From Vagococcus allomyrinae (GTDB lineage Bacteria; Bacillota; Bacilli; Lactobacillales; Vagococcaceae), in the NCBI RefSeq assembly GCF_017829975.1, contig NZ_JAEEGA010000004.1:248001-312000 (forward strand): 64,000 nucleotides of DNA. The letters run 5' to 3'. The position numbers and the translations under genes are program-made. The number at the start of each line of letters is the position of its first letter. The first letter of the stretch is position 1. The notes under the pieces were generated by a model that saw nothing but the letters and a program-made list of their open reading frames with translations, was not told the origin of the DNA and made no database searches. Of this stretch, positions 45,504-53,417 are shown piece by piece.

Positions 45504-46607
45504 ATGAAACAACTATTATATGAGCAAGTGATGTTAGATATTGAAAAAAAGATTATTAGTGGTGACTACCCATTACAAACCAGACTTCCTTCAGAAAAAG
45601 AGCTGGCGGACTATTATCAAGTAAGTGCCATCACCATTAAGCGTGCTCTTACAGAATTAAAAGATCTTGGTTATTTATCTAGAAAACCCCGTGAAGGGAC
45701 GATTGTGGTATCAGAAAAAAAAGTCGCAAAAGAAATTCCCATTCGGACCAACCTTCCCTTAATCGGTGCTGTGGTCACTAACTTTACCGATGTTTTTGGT
45801 ACCCATATTCTAAATGGCTTACTTGAGGAAGAGGATACTAACACCAATATTATTTTAAAGAAATCTCTTGGTGACGCAAAAAAAGAGGAACGGCTGATTA
45901 AAGAGCTGATTGATTTGCAAATTGACGGCTTAATTTTATTGCCCTCAACTTCTCAGTACTTATCACCTACAATTTTGGAGCTAGCATCCAATCAGTTTCC
46001 AATGGTGGTTATTGACCGGACTCTGGATAATCTGCCTATTTCCTCAATTACGACAGATAATCGAGCATCTGCCAACTTACTGACAAGTTATTTAATCGAA
46101 CTTGGCCACCAGCACATTGGCATTCTATCCTCCAGCAATGTGGTATCAAGTGCCAATGATCGCTTACAAGGCTATATTCAAGCTCATGCAGCGTTACAGG
46201 TAACAATGGATGACTCCCTTAATCAAAATATTATTGAGTCTGTTATCCCAGATTCGCAGGTGCCGATCAGTCAAGATATTGAGGCCATTATTGACTTTAT
46301 CAAAGATCACCCGAAAATGACTGCGATCATCGCTACAGAGTATAATATTGCTGTATTAGCACGAAAGGCTTGCTATTTATTAGGGAAAAAAGTGCCTGAG
46401 GATTTGTCGATCGCTTGTTTTGATCATCCTGACAATCACTTTGATGATCTGGCATTTACCTATACCCATATTAAACAACAACAAGAAAAGATGGGCCGAG
46501 CTTGTGTCAATGTTCTGCTGGAGCAAATTGACCAACCAGAAAATGTGACAAAAACGCTGATTTCAGGGGAATTAGTGATCGGTGACTCCACTGCCAAACT
46601 CAATTAA
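45504..46607 (+). CDS. GntR/LacI-hybrid transcriptional regulator (AraR type)
   Basis: A 367-residue regulator. The N-terminal GntR winged helix covers about residues 5-70 (SGDYPLQTRLPSEKELADYY, VSAITIKRALTELKDLGYL). A LacI/periplasmic-binding-protein-like effector domain follows (about 85-360, FGTHILNGLLEEE, PMVVIDRTLDN, LGHQHIGILSS). This AraR-type fusion usually represses neighbouring sugar operons until the sugar binds. It is divergent from the GH125 operon and has matching operator repeats in the intergenic region. The effector is probably a manno-oligosaccharide. Confidence 0.88.
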   Translation: MKQLLYEQVMLDIEKKIISGDYPLQTRLPSEKELADYYQVSAITIKRALTELKDLGYLSRKPREGTIVVSEKKVAKEIPIRTNLPLIGAVVTNFTDVFGTHILNGLLEEEDTNTNIILKKSLGDAKKEERLIKELIDLQIDGLILLPSTSQYLSPTILELASNQFPMVVIDRTLDNLPISSITTDNRASANLLTSYLIELGHQHIGILSSSNVVSSANDRLQGYIQAHAALQVTMDDSLNQNIIESVIPDSQVPISQDIEAIIDFIKDHPKMTAIIATEYNIAVLARKACYLLGKKVPEDLSIACFDHPDNHFDDLAFTYTHIKQQQEKMGRACVNVLLEQIDQPENVTKTLISGELVIGDSTAKLN

Positions 46608-46611
46608 AAAT

Positions 46612-46658
46612 AAACTAGCAAACGAGAAGGCGTATGATGTCAGCTCGTTTGCTAGTTT
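46612..46658 (+). terminator. Terminator after the GntR-type regulator gene
   Basis: AAACTAGCAAACGAG (46612-46626) pairs with CTCGTTTGCTAGTTT (46644-46658) exactly. A T-rich stretch follows. Confidence 0.8.
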
Positions 46659-46712
46659 GTTCACTGTTTTTTATCGCACCTTTTAGGAGACAAACACCAA
46701 ACTGGTCTTTAA

Positions 46713-46740
46713 TTGTTATCTGCTGGATTTTTGCTATAAT
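46713..46740 (+). promoter_or_regulatory. Promoter of the small membrane protein gene
   Basis: TTGTTA (46713-46718) and TATAAT (46735-46740) are separated by 16 bases, 36 bp before the ATG at 46777. Confidence 0.65.
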
Positions 46741-46776
46741 ATAAGGAGAATAATAAACTTAGGAGGGCACTTAATT

Positions 46777-47088
46777 ATGAATCAAGAACTGATTATCATA
46801 CTGATTTTCTTCTTTCTTTTTTTGTTAGCATTGGCTGTGTACACAAAATCAACTGGTGGCTTGTTTTTAGCCCGCATCCCTGGGCGAACTTCTGATTTTC
46901 AACCTACTGAACAAAATAAAACGGAACGTCAAGCTGGATTAGCCTTCGTCGCGTTTTCTTTTAAATTATCAGCAGTGGCTTTACCGCTGTTATTATTCCT
47001 TTACGATTCGCTTATAACTAAGGTCATTGGTAGTCTTATTGTAGTAGGCATCGCTGTTTATCTTTATAACTCAACTAAATCCGTATGA
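46777..47088 (+). CDS. Small membrane protein of unknown function
   Basis: A 103-residue protein with an N-terminal membrane helix (LIIILIFFFLFLLALAVY), a polar loop and two further hydrophobic segments (about 55-75, 80-95). The start follows TTAGGAGGG and a clear promoter. No family is recognised. It is followed by a lipoprotein gene on the same strand. Confidence 0.65.
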   Translation: MNQELIIILIFFFLFLLALAVYTKSTGGLFLARIPGRTSDFQPTEQNKTERQAGLAFVAFSFKLSAVALPLLLFLYDSLITKVIGSLIVVGIAVYLYNSTKSV

Positions 47089-47168
47089 TCAGCAGGTGTT
47101 AAAGGTAAAAGAGCTTTTTATCACCAAATGATTTCTATGTTGTACTAATCTAAAAAGGAGGACTTATC

Positions 47169-47615
47169 ATAAAAAAAGTAGTATCAATGATCGCACTATG
47201 CTTGCTCCTTTTTCTTGGTGGCTGTTCTGCTAATCGTGACGAACAAACTATTTCTACCATGGAAACTTCGCTAACATCTGAAACAAGCCATGAAGAGGAC
47301 GACTTCACCCTTGCTTTTGTGGAATCAACTGAAGACTCCTTCCGTTTCACCTTGAAAAATCAGACCGCTACAGAATATCTGCATATTATGACTGATGACG
47401 ATTTAACACAATATGTCGATAATAGATGGGAACCTACAGTTCTAACAAAATCTGCCCTCTATATGAGTTCACCCCTCGCCCCTCATTCAGAGACAGAGTT
47501 TACTATCCCTCATGCTAATTTCGAAAAGAGGAGTCACACGTTCAAATTGACCGTTCATCTGAAAAACGATACCTTTGGCGAGCGATATCTAGAGACGATT
47601 TTTGAAGTTGAATGA
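47169..47615 (+). CDS. Small lipoprotein, apparent AUA start codon
   Basis: From the ATA at 47169 the frame reads KKVVSMIALCLLLFLGGCSA, a full lipoprotein signal with charged N-region and lipobox (C19). AAGGAGG at 47155-47161 is spaced 7 bases from that ATA. The first ATG in frame, 47187, would lose the positive N-region and have no ribosome site at proper distance. No ATG, GTG or TTG lies between the SD and 47187. Either AUA is used or the start has mutated. The mature part (about 130 residues) looks like a small immunoglobulin-like beta domain (DDFTLAFVESTEDSFRFTL, VHLKNDTFGERYL). Function unknown. Confidence 0.6.
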   Translation: MKKVVSMIALCLLLFLGGCSANRDEQTISTMETSLTSETSHEEDDFTLAFVESTEDSFRFTLKNQTATEYLHIMTDDDLTQYVDNRWEPTVLTKSALYMSSPLAPHSETEFTIPHANFEKRSHTFKLTVHLKNDTFGERYLETIFEVE

Positions 47616-47728
47616 GGCAACAGCACTCATCCTTATTTCAAGGTTGATTCACAAGTTCATTTAACAGCGATTAAATGTTGAATTAGTTCATATTCTGTGT
47701 TAAGCTTGTATAAAGTAATTCTGTTTCT

Positions 47729-47763
47729 GACTAATTAGGCAGTCCACCTAATTAGTCTTTTTT
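47729..47763 (+). terminator. Terminator, 11-bp stem with T-tract
   Basis: GACTAATTAGG (47729-47739) pairs with CCTAATTAGTC (47747-47757), followed by seven T residues. Confidence 0.85.
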
Positions 47764-47816
47764 TATACTTAAAAAGACTTTTATCGATCAAAAAGGACAC
47801 TCATCATCAGGGTCCC

Positions 47817-47844
47817 AAAGCTAGCAGCTTGCTAGCTTTTATTT
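47817..47844 (+). terminator. Orphan terminator-like hairpin
   Basis: AAAGCTAGCA (47817-47826) and TGCTAGCTTT (47830-47839) leave a 3-base loop; T-rich downstream. There is no gene between this and the previous terminator. Confidence 0.65.
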
Positions 47845-48014
47845 CTGTAGCTGCGTGACTGCCCCTTCTCCTTACGTTGCTACGAGGGGTTAGCTGATTT
47901 TCTATCCACATTTGGAATGTTAGGGTATAATTTATGGTAAGTGTTAAGGATGAAATTTATACGAGGATGATGTTTGATTTCTTCCTATACAAGACAGCGT
48001 CTAAAAATACAATA

Positions 48015-48040
48015 AAAAGCTCAATTAACGAGCTTTTTTG
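48015..48040 (+). terminator. Orphan terminator
   Basis: AAAAGCTC (48015-48022) pairs with GAGCTTTT (48030-48037), followed by more T. It may end a short transcript that starts after TATAAT at 47926. Confidence 0.7.
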
Positions 48041-48152
48041 TTTTACTTAAAAATAACATCTTACAGAGAAAAACGGCTGATATTTGTCATCATGTACCAA
48101 CAATAACCTTCACTTGTGATATACTCAACTTATATTAAGCGGAGGTGAGGAT

Positions 48153-48257
48153 ATGCAATCTGTCATAGAATTTTGTAATGCCGCATTACCTTGGATTGGG
48201 ATCGGGCTTTTTGTAGCAATTGTTATGAGTCATGACGCAAGAAAGAATCAAAACTAA
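48153..48257 (+). CDS. 34-residue single-pass membrane protein
   Basis: The ORF starts at the ATG at 48153 after GGAGGTGAGGAT, an excellent ribosome site. It encodes a polar start (MQSVIEFCN), one membrane helix (LPWIGIGLFVAIVM) and a basic end (RKNQN). A terminator follows at 48281-48307. The complete signals around such a short frame support a real gene. Similar very small membrane proteins are frequent in Lactobacillales; function unknown. Confidence 0.6.
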   Translation: MQSVIEFCNAALPWIGIGLFVAIVMSHDARKNQN

Positions 48258-48280
48258 AAGTAATCCTGTTATGCCTAGAT

Positions 48281-48309
48281 AAGAACAGTTAATTATGTCT
48301 GTTCTTTTT
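48281..48309 (+). terminator. Terminator after the 34-residue membrane protein gene
   Basis: AAGAACAG (48281-48288) pairs with CTGTTCTT (48299-48306), followed by TTTG. Confidence 0.75.
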
Positions 48310-48459
48310 GCGTCGTCTGCGTTCATTCTAGCTTAACCCATAAGATCATTTCATTTTGATGGAGCTTAAGTAGATATTATCCACATCAGAAGGTTAGATT
48401 AACAGGACAATTTTCTACACATTCGCATATCCAACCTACATAAAAAGCGAGGGTCTATT

Positions 48460-48915
48460 TTGACAATTAAAAAGTTAATCCTACTCATTGTTAGTTTCCT
48501 ATTTTTAAGTGCTTGTTCCCAAGGAAGTCTCAGAAATGAACTCCCGCCTGAAAGTTCGGCTGACCTTTCTAAAACCAGCACTCTTTCTCAACTTGTTGGA
48601 GAATGGGCTTCTCAAACTGACGAAGAAACTTACTATCTCTCGATCCAATCTGATTCTGAAAAAACCATCGGCTATAGTCAGGAAGCCCCGACTGTTAAAA
48701 ACAAGACGTATCAGCCTTTAGCGATTGAGAGCGTCACAGATGAAGGGGTAACGGCTCTTTCCCAAGACGAACAAACTCGCTATTGGTTTATCTTCGAAAA
48801 TGAACAGATAACGGCATATTTCGGCGTAAATAACGACTATTACGCCAATAAAAAGGCCTCAGAAATACCTGTTGGATTATCAAAACCGATCGAGTACCAC
48901 AAAATTATCGACTAA
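48460..48915 (+). CDS. Small lipoprotein of unknown function
   Basis: A 151-residue protein with TTG start and GAGGG upstream. The signal peptide MTIKKLILLIVSFLFL is followed by lipobox LSAC (C19). The mature domain is about 130 residues with repeated short strands (GEWASQTDEETYYLSIQ, ALSQDEQTRYWFIFE). No family recognised. It has its own terminator at 48930-48966. Confidence 0.65.
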   Translation: MTIKKLILLIVSFLFLSACSQGSLRNELPPESSADLSKTSTLSQLVGEWASQTDEETYYLSIQSDSEKTIGYSQEAPTVKNKTYQPLAIESVTDEGVTALSQDEQTRYWFIFENEQITAYFGVNNDYYANKKASEIPVGLSKPIEYHKIID

Positions 48916-48929
48916 GCAGCAGATCAGCA

Positions 48930-48966
48930 AAAAGCTAAAACCGAATGTATCGGCTTTAGCTTTTTT
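48930..48966. terminator. Bidirectional terminator between lipoprotein and HAD genes
   Basis: AAAAGCTAAAACCGA pairs with TCGGCTTTAGCTTTT, with T-runs in both directions. It ends the lipoprotein gene and, on the other strand, the UxuA/PTS operon. Confidence 0.8.
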
Positions 48967-48971
48967 GATGA

Positions 48972-49646
48972 TCACTTTCTCATTAATTTTTCGAGTTCAT
49001 TCTTGCCCTTGATCATTGAGGGAACTATTTGGCAAATCGTCTCGGGATGTGGTTTGAGACGATCGGAAAAGACTTCTGGCACCCAAATGGTCTGCAACTC
49101 AGCTTTTTGGGCAGCTTCACAGCCAGTTAAGGAGTCTTCAAAGACAAGCAATTGCTCTTTCTTCAAGCCAGATTTTTCGATGGCTTTGATGTAGATATCG
49201 CCCGCTGGTTTACGGTGTTCGACTTCATCACCGAAGACAATAAAATCAAAATATTGGGTCAGCTCAAAGTGAGCTAAAATCCGTTGGCCTTTTTCTTGAA
49301 ATGTTGAGGAGGCCAAGCCAACTACTAGTTGTTCTTTTTTTACAAAGTCCAACATCTCCAAAGCCCCAGGCATTAAGTGGACCAAGTTTTCTGTCATCAT
49401 TTGGAAAAAGATCGCTTCTCTGGCTTGGCGAATGGCTAGAGTTAGTTTGTTATTGTCAGTAATCTGATCGATTTCTTGCGCGATAATGTCCCAGCCTAAG
49501 CCTAGCCAACTGTCTATTTGCTCTTGGGAGATCGCTACTGCATATTTTTCAAAGGCTTGTCTCCAAGCGATTTTATAGACACTTTCCGTATCTACTAAGC
49601 AGCCGTCCATATCAAAAATAACCCCTGCTATTGTCGAATTACTCAT
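48972..49646 (-). CDS. HAD-family phosphatase (beta-phosphoglucomutase-like subfamily)
   Basis: A 224-residue HAD hydrolase. Motif I is FDMDGCLVDTE, motif II VGLASST, and motif III/IV KPAGDIYIKA, FEDSLTGCEAA. This is the PgmB/GPP-like subfamily that acts on small sugar phosphates. The chosen start is 49646; 49664 is an alternative with no better ribosome site. It is the last gene of the mannose-family PTS/UxuA operon. It could remove phosphate from a PTS-imported sugar acid so that UxuA can act; this is inference. Confidence 0.85.
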   Translation of the reverse strand: MSNSTIAGVIFDMDGCLVDTESVYKIAWRQAFEKYAVAISQEQIDSWLGLGWDIIAQEIDQITDNNKLTLAIRQAREAIFFQMMTENLVHLMPGALEMLDFVKKEQLVVGLASSTFQEKGQRILAHFELTQYFDFIVFGDEVEHRKPAGDIYIKAIEKSGLKKEQLLVFEDSLTGCEAAQKAELQTIWVPEVFSDRLKPHPETICQIVPSMIKGKNELEKLMRK

Positions 49647-49667
49647 TCCACCCGCTTCTTTCATTTT

Positions 49668-50306
49668 TTATTGGGAGCTACTGACAAGCTTGACTAATTG
49701 AGCCAAGGTTTGTCCTGTTTTTTCCTGATCGTTTTTGATGGCAGCTTCTGAAATAATAAAGGAACCACCAACGGCGATGACTTGTGGATGATCAAGATAG
49801 GCTAGCAGATTGCTGCTGTCAATTCCGCCAGTCGGCAAAAAGCTCACGTCATAAAAAGGACCACTTAATGCTTTGATCGCCTTGATGCCGCCGTAAATAT
49901 CCGCTGGAAAAAATTTAACTACCTTGATGCCCAGGGAACTGGCTCGTTGGATCTCACCTGGTGTTGCGGTTCCGGGAAAAACGGGTATATCCTTGCTTAA
50001 GCAGTACTCAATGACTTCTGGCACGATGGCTGGTGACACGATAAATTGGGCCCCATTCGCCACTGCAACTTCTGTCTCTTGCAAGGTTCTAACCGTTCCT
50101 GCCCCGACGGTTAATCGCCCTGATTCAGCTAATTTCCGAATGGCTTTGGCCGCCAACTGACTGCGAAAGGTGACTTCAATTAATGGTACTTGATTGCTGA
50201 CTAAGATGTCTTCTAAGGTAGCCAGACAGCTCAGATCGGTTGCGGTGTACAAGGGTAAAAGCTTGACCTGCTCCATTAACTGATACACCGGGTGTTGATT
50301 GCTCAT
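49668..50306 (-). CDS. eda: KDPG/KHG aldolase
   Basis: A 212-residue class I aldolase. Key stretches are PLIEVTFRSQLA (catalytic E), GAGTVRTLQE, and the Schiff-base lysine in GIKVVKFFPAD. It cleaves 2-keto-3-deoxy-6-phosphogluconate to pyruvate and glyceraldehyde 3-phosphate. The start at 50306 follows GAGAGGAGGG. It directly follows uxuA in the operon. Confidence 0.93.
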   Translation of the reverse strand: MSNQHPVYQLMEQVKLLPLYTATDLSCLATLEDILVSNQVPLIEVTFRSQLAAKAIRKLAESGRLTVGAGTVRTLQETEVAVANGAQFIVSPAIVPEVIEYCLSKDIPVFPGTATPGEIQRASSLGIKVVKFFPADIYGGIKAIKALSGPFYDVSFLPTGGIDSSNLLAYLDHPQVIAVGGSFIISEAAIKNDQEKTGQTLAQLVKLVSSSQ

Positions 50307-50341
50307 AAATTCCCTCCTCTCATTAAACTTCGTTATTTTTT

Positions 50342-51442
50342 TCACATATCAACTGACCGCTCGTCATGTTTTGGCCCTGGCTTATGGACGGTCATCAACG
50401 CTTCATGAAGTCCTTGCAAGTAAGACATGCCGATCGCCCGATCGTAAAGGCCGTAACCTGGCATGCAGATTTCACCCCAAATGGTACGGCCGTGATCAGG
50501 GCGGATCACACCGTCGAAGCCGACTTCAATTAACGCCTTCATAATGGCGGCCATATCCAGTGATCCTTCAGCACTTAAATGAGCCGATTCAACAAATTTC
50601 TTTTCCCCTAAAAAGCCGACATTCCGGAAATGAACAAAATTAATGCGGTGGCCGACGGCTTTTATCATCGCCACTAAATCATTGTTTGGGTCGGCTCCTA
50701 AGGCTCCTGTACAAAATGTAATGCCGTTATATGGAGAGTCAACGATCTTGATGATTTTTTGCAAATCAGCTAAGTTTTTGGTGATTCTTGGTAAACCAAA
50801 TAATTCCCATGGTGGATCATCAGGGTGAATCGCCAGTTTAACGTCGACTTCTTCGCAAACGGGAATAACTTTTTCTAAAAAGTAACGCAAGTTTTCAAAT
50901 AAGTCTTCTTCGGTCACCCCTTCGTAAATTTTGATCAAGGAATCAAATTTCTTGAGTCGCTCCTCTTCCCAGCCCGGCAAATTAAAACCTTTCGACTGGC
51001 TGTGGATCAATTTAAACATCTCGCTGGCTTCCATGTTATCGACAACTGCTTGATCATAGAGCAATGAAAAGCTACCATCCGGATTTTCATGGGCCAAGGT
51101 TGTTTTGGCCCAACCGAAAATCGGTTTAAAACTGTAGCAAATTAGCCTGACGTCACAGGCGGCTAGGTTGCGAATGGTTTGGATATAATGCTCGATGTAG
51201 TGATCCCTTTCTGCTGTTCCTGCTTTGATGGCATCGTGGATCGCCACACTTTCAATTCCCAGGAGCTCCAAGCCACCTGATTTGACCGAGTCTTTTAAAG
51301 CTTGAATCTCAGCCACTTCCCATATATCGCCTGGCAGTTTTGTCAACAAGGTTCCTACCACACCGTTGATACCGGGAATTTGTTTTACATGTGTTAATGG
51401 GATTGAATCTCCCTGGCCATACCATCTAAATCCCCACTTCAT
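50342..51442 (-). CDS. uxuA: Mannonate dehydratase
   Basis: A 366-residue UxuA protein with the N-terminal signature MKWGFRWYGQGDSIPL and later motifs HPDDPPWELFGLPRI, FCTGALGAD, VHFRNVG and RPDHGRTIWGE. It dehydrates D-mannonate to 2-keto-3-deoxygluconate using a divalent metal. Next in the operon are KDPG aldolase and a HAD phosphatase; no KDG kinase is seen here. Confidence 0.95.
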   Translation of the reverse strand: MKWGFRWYGQGDSIPLTHVKQIPGINGVVGTLLTKLPGDIWEVAEIQALKDSVKSGGLELLGIESVAIHDAIKAGTAERDHYIEHYIQTIRNLAACDVRLICYSFKPIFGWAKTTLAHENPDGSFSLLYDQAVVDNMEASEMFKLIHSQSKGFNLPGWEEERLKKFDSLIKIYEGVTEEDLFENLRYFLEKVIPVCEEVDVKLAIHPDDPPWELFGLPRITKNLADLQKIIKIVDSPYNGITFCTGALGADPNNDLVAMIKAVGHRINFVHFRNVGFLGEKKFVESAHLSAEGSLDMAAIMKALIEVGFDGVIRPDHGRTIWGEICMPGYGLYDRAIGMSYLQGLHEALMTVHKPGPKHDERSVDM

Positions 51443-51489
51443 ATTGAACCATCCTTTTCTCTTTAGTTATTTGACTGTCGGACATTGCT

Positions 51490-51933
51490 CTAAAAATCGT
51501 CGTCATCGTCTCCTTCACTGATCATTGAAGCGTGCCATGTAGCAATGCTGCTAAGGCCTTGAGCGGCAATGGCTTGAGCAGCCTGTCCAATCTCCGTTCC
51601 TAAAAGTTGATGATTGATCGTTTCAAGTAACAGCGGCAGATTAGCCCCGCCAATAACGTAAATAGTATCTTGTAAGGCTTTCTCCAATTCACTAATGACT
51701 AACAAGCTTTGATTATAGGGGCTAGCGCTGATTAAATCGACTAGCACAATGACGCCCTGATGTTGATTGACTTGATGAATCGCTGCTTTTATTTCTTGAC
51801 CCAACGTTTGGATCGCTTGGCCTTGAGTCAGATTAACGGTGGCGATATTCTCTGTCGCCCCCATAATCACTTCGGCTGAATTTTGGAGCCCATTACTAAG
51901 GGTTCCATGTGTTGCAATAACTATTCCAAGCAT
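51490..51933 (-). CDS. PTS mannose-family EIIA component
   Basis: A 147-residue EIIA with the phospho-histidine H9 in [11 protein letters not shown]. The start at 51933 is chosen because AAAGGAGG lies just upstream. The C-terminus ends in an unusual acidic tail, SEGDDDDDF, which resembles the tail of the EIIC from the same operon. It passes phosphate from HPr to EIIB. Confidence 0.9.
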   Translation of the reverse strand: MLGIVIATHGTLSNGLQNSAEVIMGATENIATVNLTQGQAIQTLGQEIKAAIHQVNQHQGVIVLVDLISASPYNQSLLVISELEKALQDTIYVIGGANLPLLLETINHQLLGTEIGQAAQAIAAQGLSSIATWHASMISEGDDDDDF

Positions 51934-51986
51934 GAGTAAACCTCCTTTAATTGATTGTTGCTCGAGCTGACTGACGTCCAAAATAA

Positions 51987-52865
51987 TTATTGGACGTTAG
52001 TCTGCAATAGTGCCGTGACGGTTTTCAAATTAGCCGTGTTAAGCTTCTTTAACTCTGATCGCCGAAGGAAATAACGGTTACCTTCAGCGGTTTTTGTGAC
52101 ATTGGCTCCGACGATGTAAGTAATTGGCGCTTTTGAAGGATGGACCGTTACTTGCTTACTGGCTTTTAATGGATGATTGCCGATGACGTGAAGAGGGGCA
52201 TCAGCTCCCACAGAGTCCAAAAGATAAATCTTTGCCGACTTGCCACAGGAAGCTTTTAAAGCCTCCAATCCTAGTTCACCAAAGCAACCTTCATCAAGGA
52301 ATGCATAAGCGGTTTTTGGTTGCTTAAGGTCCATCAGCATTAACAAGGCTAAAACTGATGAGGTATTGCGCACGATTGTTCGTCTGTTGGACAGCCCTTT
52401 GGCTACTTTACTAAATAAATAAAAGTAAAGACCATAACCGGCAATCGCTACTAATGTGCTGATCGACCTGAAATCAAACGCTTTGGTGGTCAGATTCATA
52501 TAGCTCCAGGTTAGCCCTAAGCCAATTAATAAGCTAATACCCACGCTAATCAGGATGAAGGCCGTCACCGACTGTCGCTGTCGCTTTCGATCAAACAACT
52601 CATAAGCCCCAATCGTTTGAGGAGGTGTGTCGTAATAGGTGCAGATGATCCGCTCGGCTTTTTCAATATTGCCAACATAAAGATTGCTGGAGACATACTT
52701 TTTATTTTGTTTGTATTCAATGACGCTGATGTCCTGACGCATTTTCATAATATCGGCTGCAATAGCTGATAAAAAACGCTGTTTCTGTTTATTGGTGCGT
52801 CGTAAAGGGTACAGATACTGATAGCGAAAAAGCCAATCTTTCAACCGTTCGTCCATCGCTTCCAC
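51987..52865 (-). CDS. Membrane protein in PTS operon with degenerate M28-peptidase-like layout
   Basis: A 292-residue protein with two membrane helices (about 100-120, 135-155). On both sides of these are stretches like [21 protein letters not shown] and [17 protein letters not shown]. In order and spacing these recall the HYDT, DNASG and F.D.EE segments of M28 zinc peptidases, but the metal histidine is not present. It may be an inactive peptidase-like protein. It lies between the EIIB and EIIA genes, so it probably regulates or assists the PTS. No name can be assigned. Confidence 0.5.
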   Translation of the reverse strand: MEAMDERLKDWLFRYQYLYPLRRTNKQKQRFLSAIAADIMKMRQDISVIEYKQNKKYVSSNLYVGNIEKAERIICTYYDTPPQTIGAYELFDRKRQRQSVTAFILISVGISLLIGLGLTWSYMNLTTKAFDFRSISTLVAIAGYGLYFYLFSKVAKGLSNRRTIVRNTSSVLALLMLMDLKQPKTAYAFLDEGCFGELGLEALKASCGKSAKIYLLDSVGADAPLHVIGNHPLKASKQVTVHPSKAPITYIVGANVTKTAEGNRYFLRRSELKKLNTANLKTVTALLQTNVQ

Positions 52866-52888
52866 CTCCTCCTATTAGAATGATTGGG

Positions 52889-53395
52889 TTATAAGCCGAA
52901 TTTCGTTAAAACTTCTTTTAAGCTTGATTTTGGTGCAGAAGGAGTTGCTTGGAAATAGATAGTTTCAACACCGTATCTTTCGTTCATCTCTTTTAGTTTC
53001 TCGGCATCTGCTCGATTAAGGTAAACAGACTTTGTCACAAGTAAATCTTTTTCTGGATCCTTTTGAGCAATTCCCCCGATATTTAGTTCTTTCATCGGTA
53101 CGCCGTGACTAACCAAGTCATAAATAACACTGACAGTCTTGGCGATCAAGATGCAGTTATACTCTTTGAACTTAAATTCATCCCAATAAAACTTGGCTTT
53201 ATCTGGTGTGATGACGATGGTTTTTTGCCCAGTTCGTCCGCCGGCGCTTTTGTATAAATCGCGCATAAAGGGATCTTTGGCGACGACTTCATCAACGACG
53301 AAGATTGAGTTTACCCCGCTTTTTTGTGATAAGGTCATCATCACCTGACCGTGAATCAAGCGCTCATCGACGCGCGCTAAATTAATTTCTCCCAT
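52889..53395 (-). CDS. PTS mannose-family EIIB component
   Basis: A 168-residue EIIB. The phosphorylated histidine is H15 in RVDERLIHGQV. The start at 53395 follows AAAGGAAGTGAG. It receives phosphate from EIIA and gives it to the sugar during transport by EIIC/EIID. Confidence 0.93.
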   Translation of the reverse strand: MGEINLARVDERLIHGQVMMTLSQKSGVNSIFVVDEVVAKDPFMRDLYKSAGGRTGQKTIVITPDKAKFYWDEFKFKEYNCILIAKTVSVIYDLVSHGVPMKELNIGGIAQKDPEKDLLVTKSVYLNRADAEKLKEMNERYGVETIYFQATPSAPKSSLKEVLTKFGL

Positions 53396-53417
53396 AATTT
53401 GCTCACTTCCTTTTCTT

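Larger units (their letters stand above)
47616..48152. other. Gene-poor segment with three consecutive terminators
   Basis: No convincing gene. Three hairpins with T-tracts occur: 47729-47763 (GACTAATTAGG stem, T7), 47817-47844 (AAAGCTAGCA stem, TTTT) and 48015-48040 (AAAAGCTC stem, T6). The first can serve the lipoprotein gene; the other two have no gene ahead of them. TATAAT at 47926-47931 without a good -35 box could feed a short RNA that ends at 48040. Confidence 0.6.

Noticed and set aside
47969-48055. Short frame beginning MMFDFFLYK that runs through the 48015 terminator
   Set aside because: It reads across a terminator stem and has only a weak ribosome site; it does not resemble Fst-type toxins beyond its small size.
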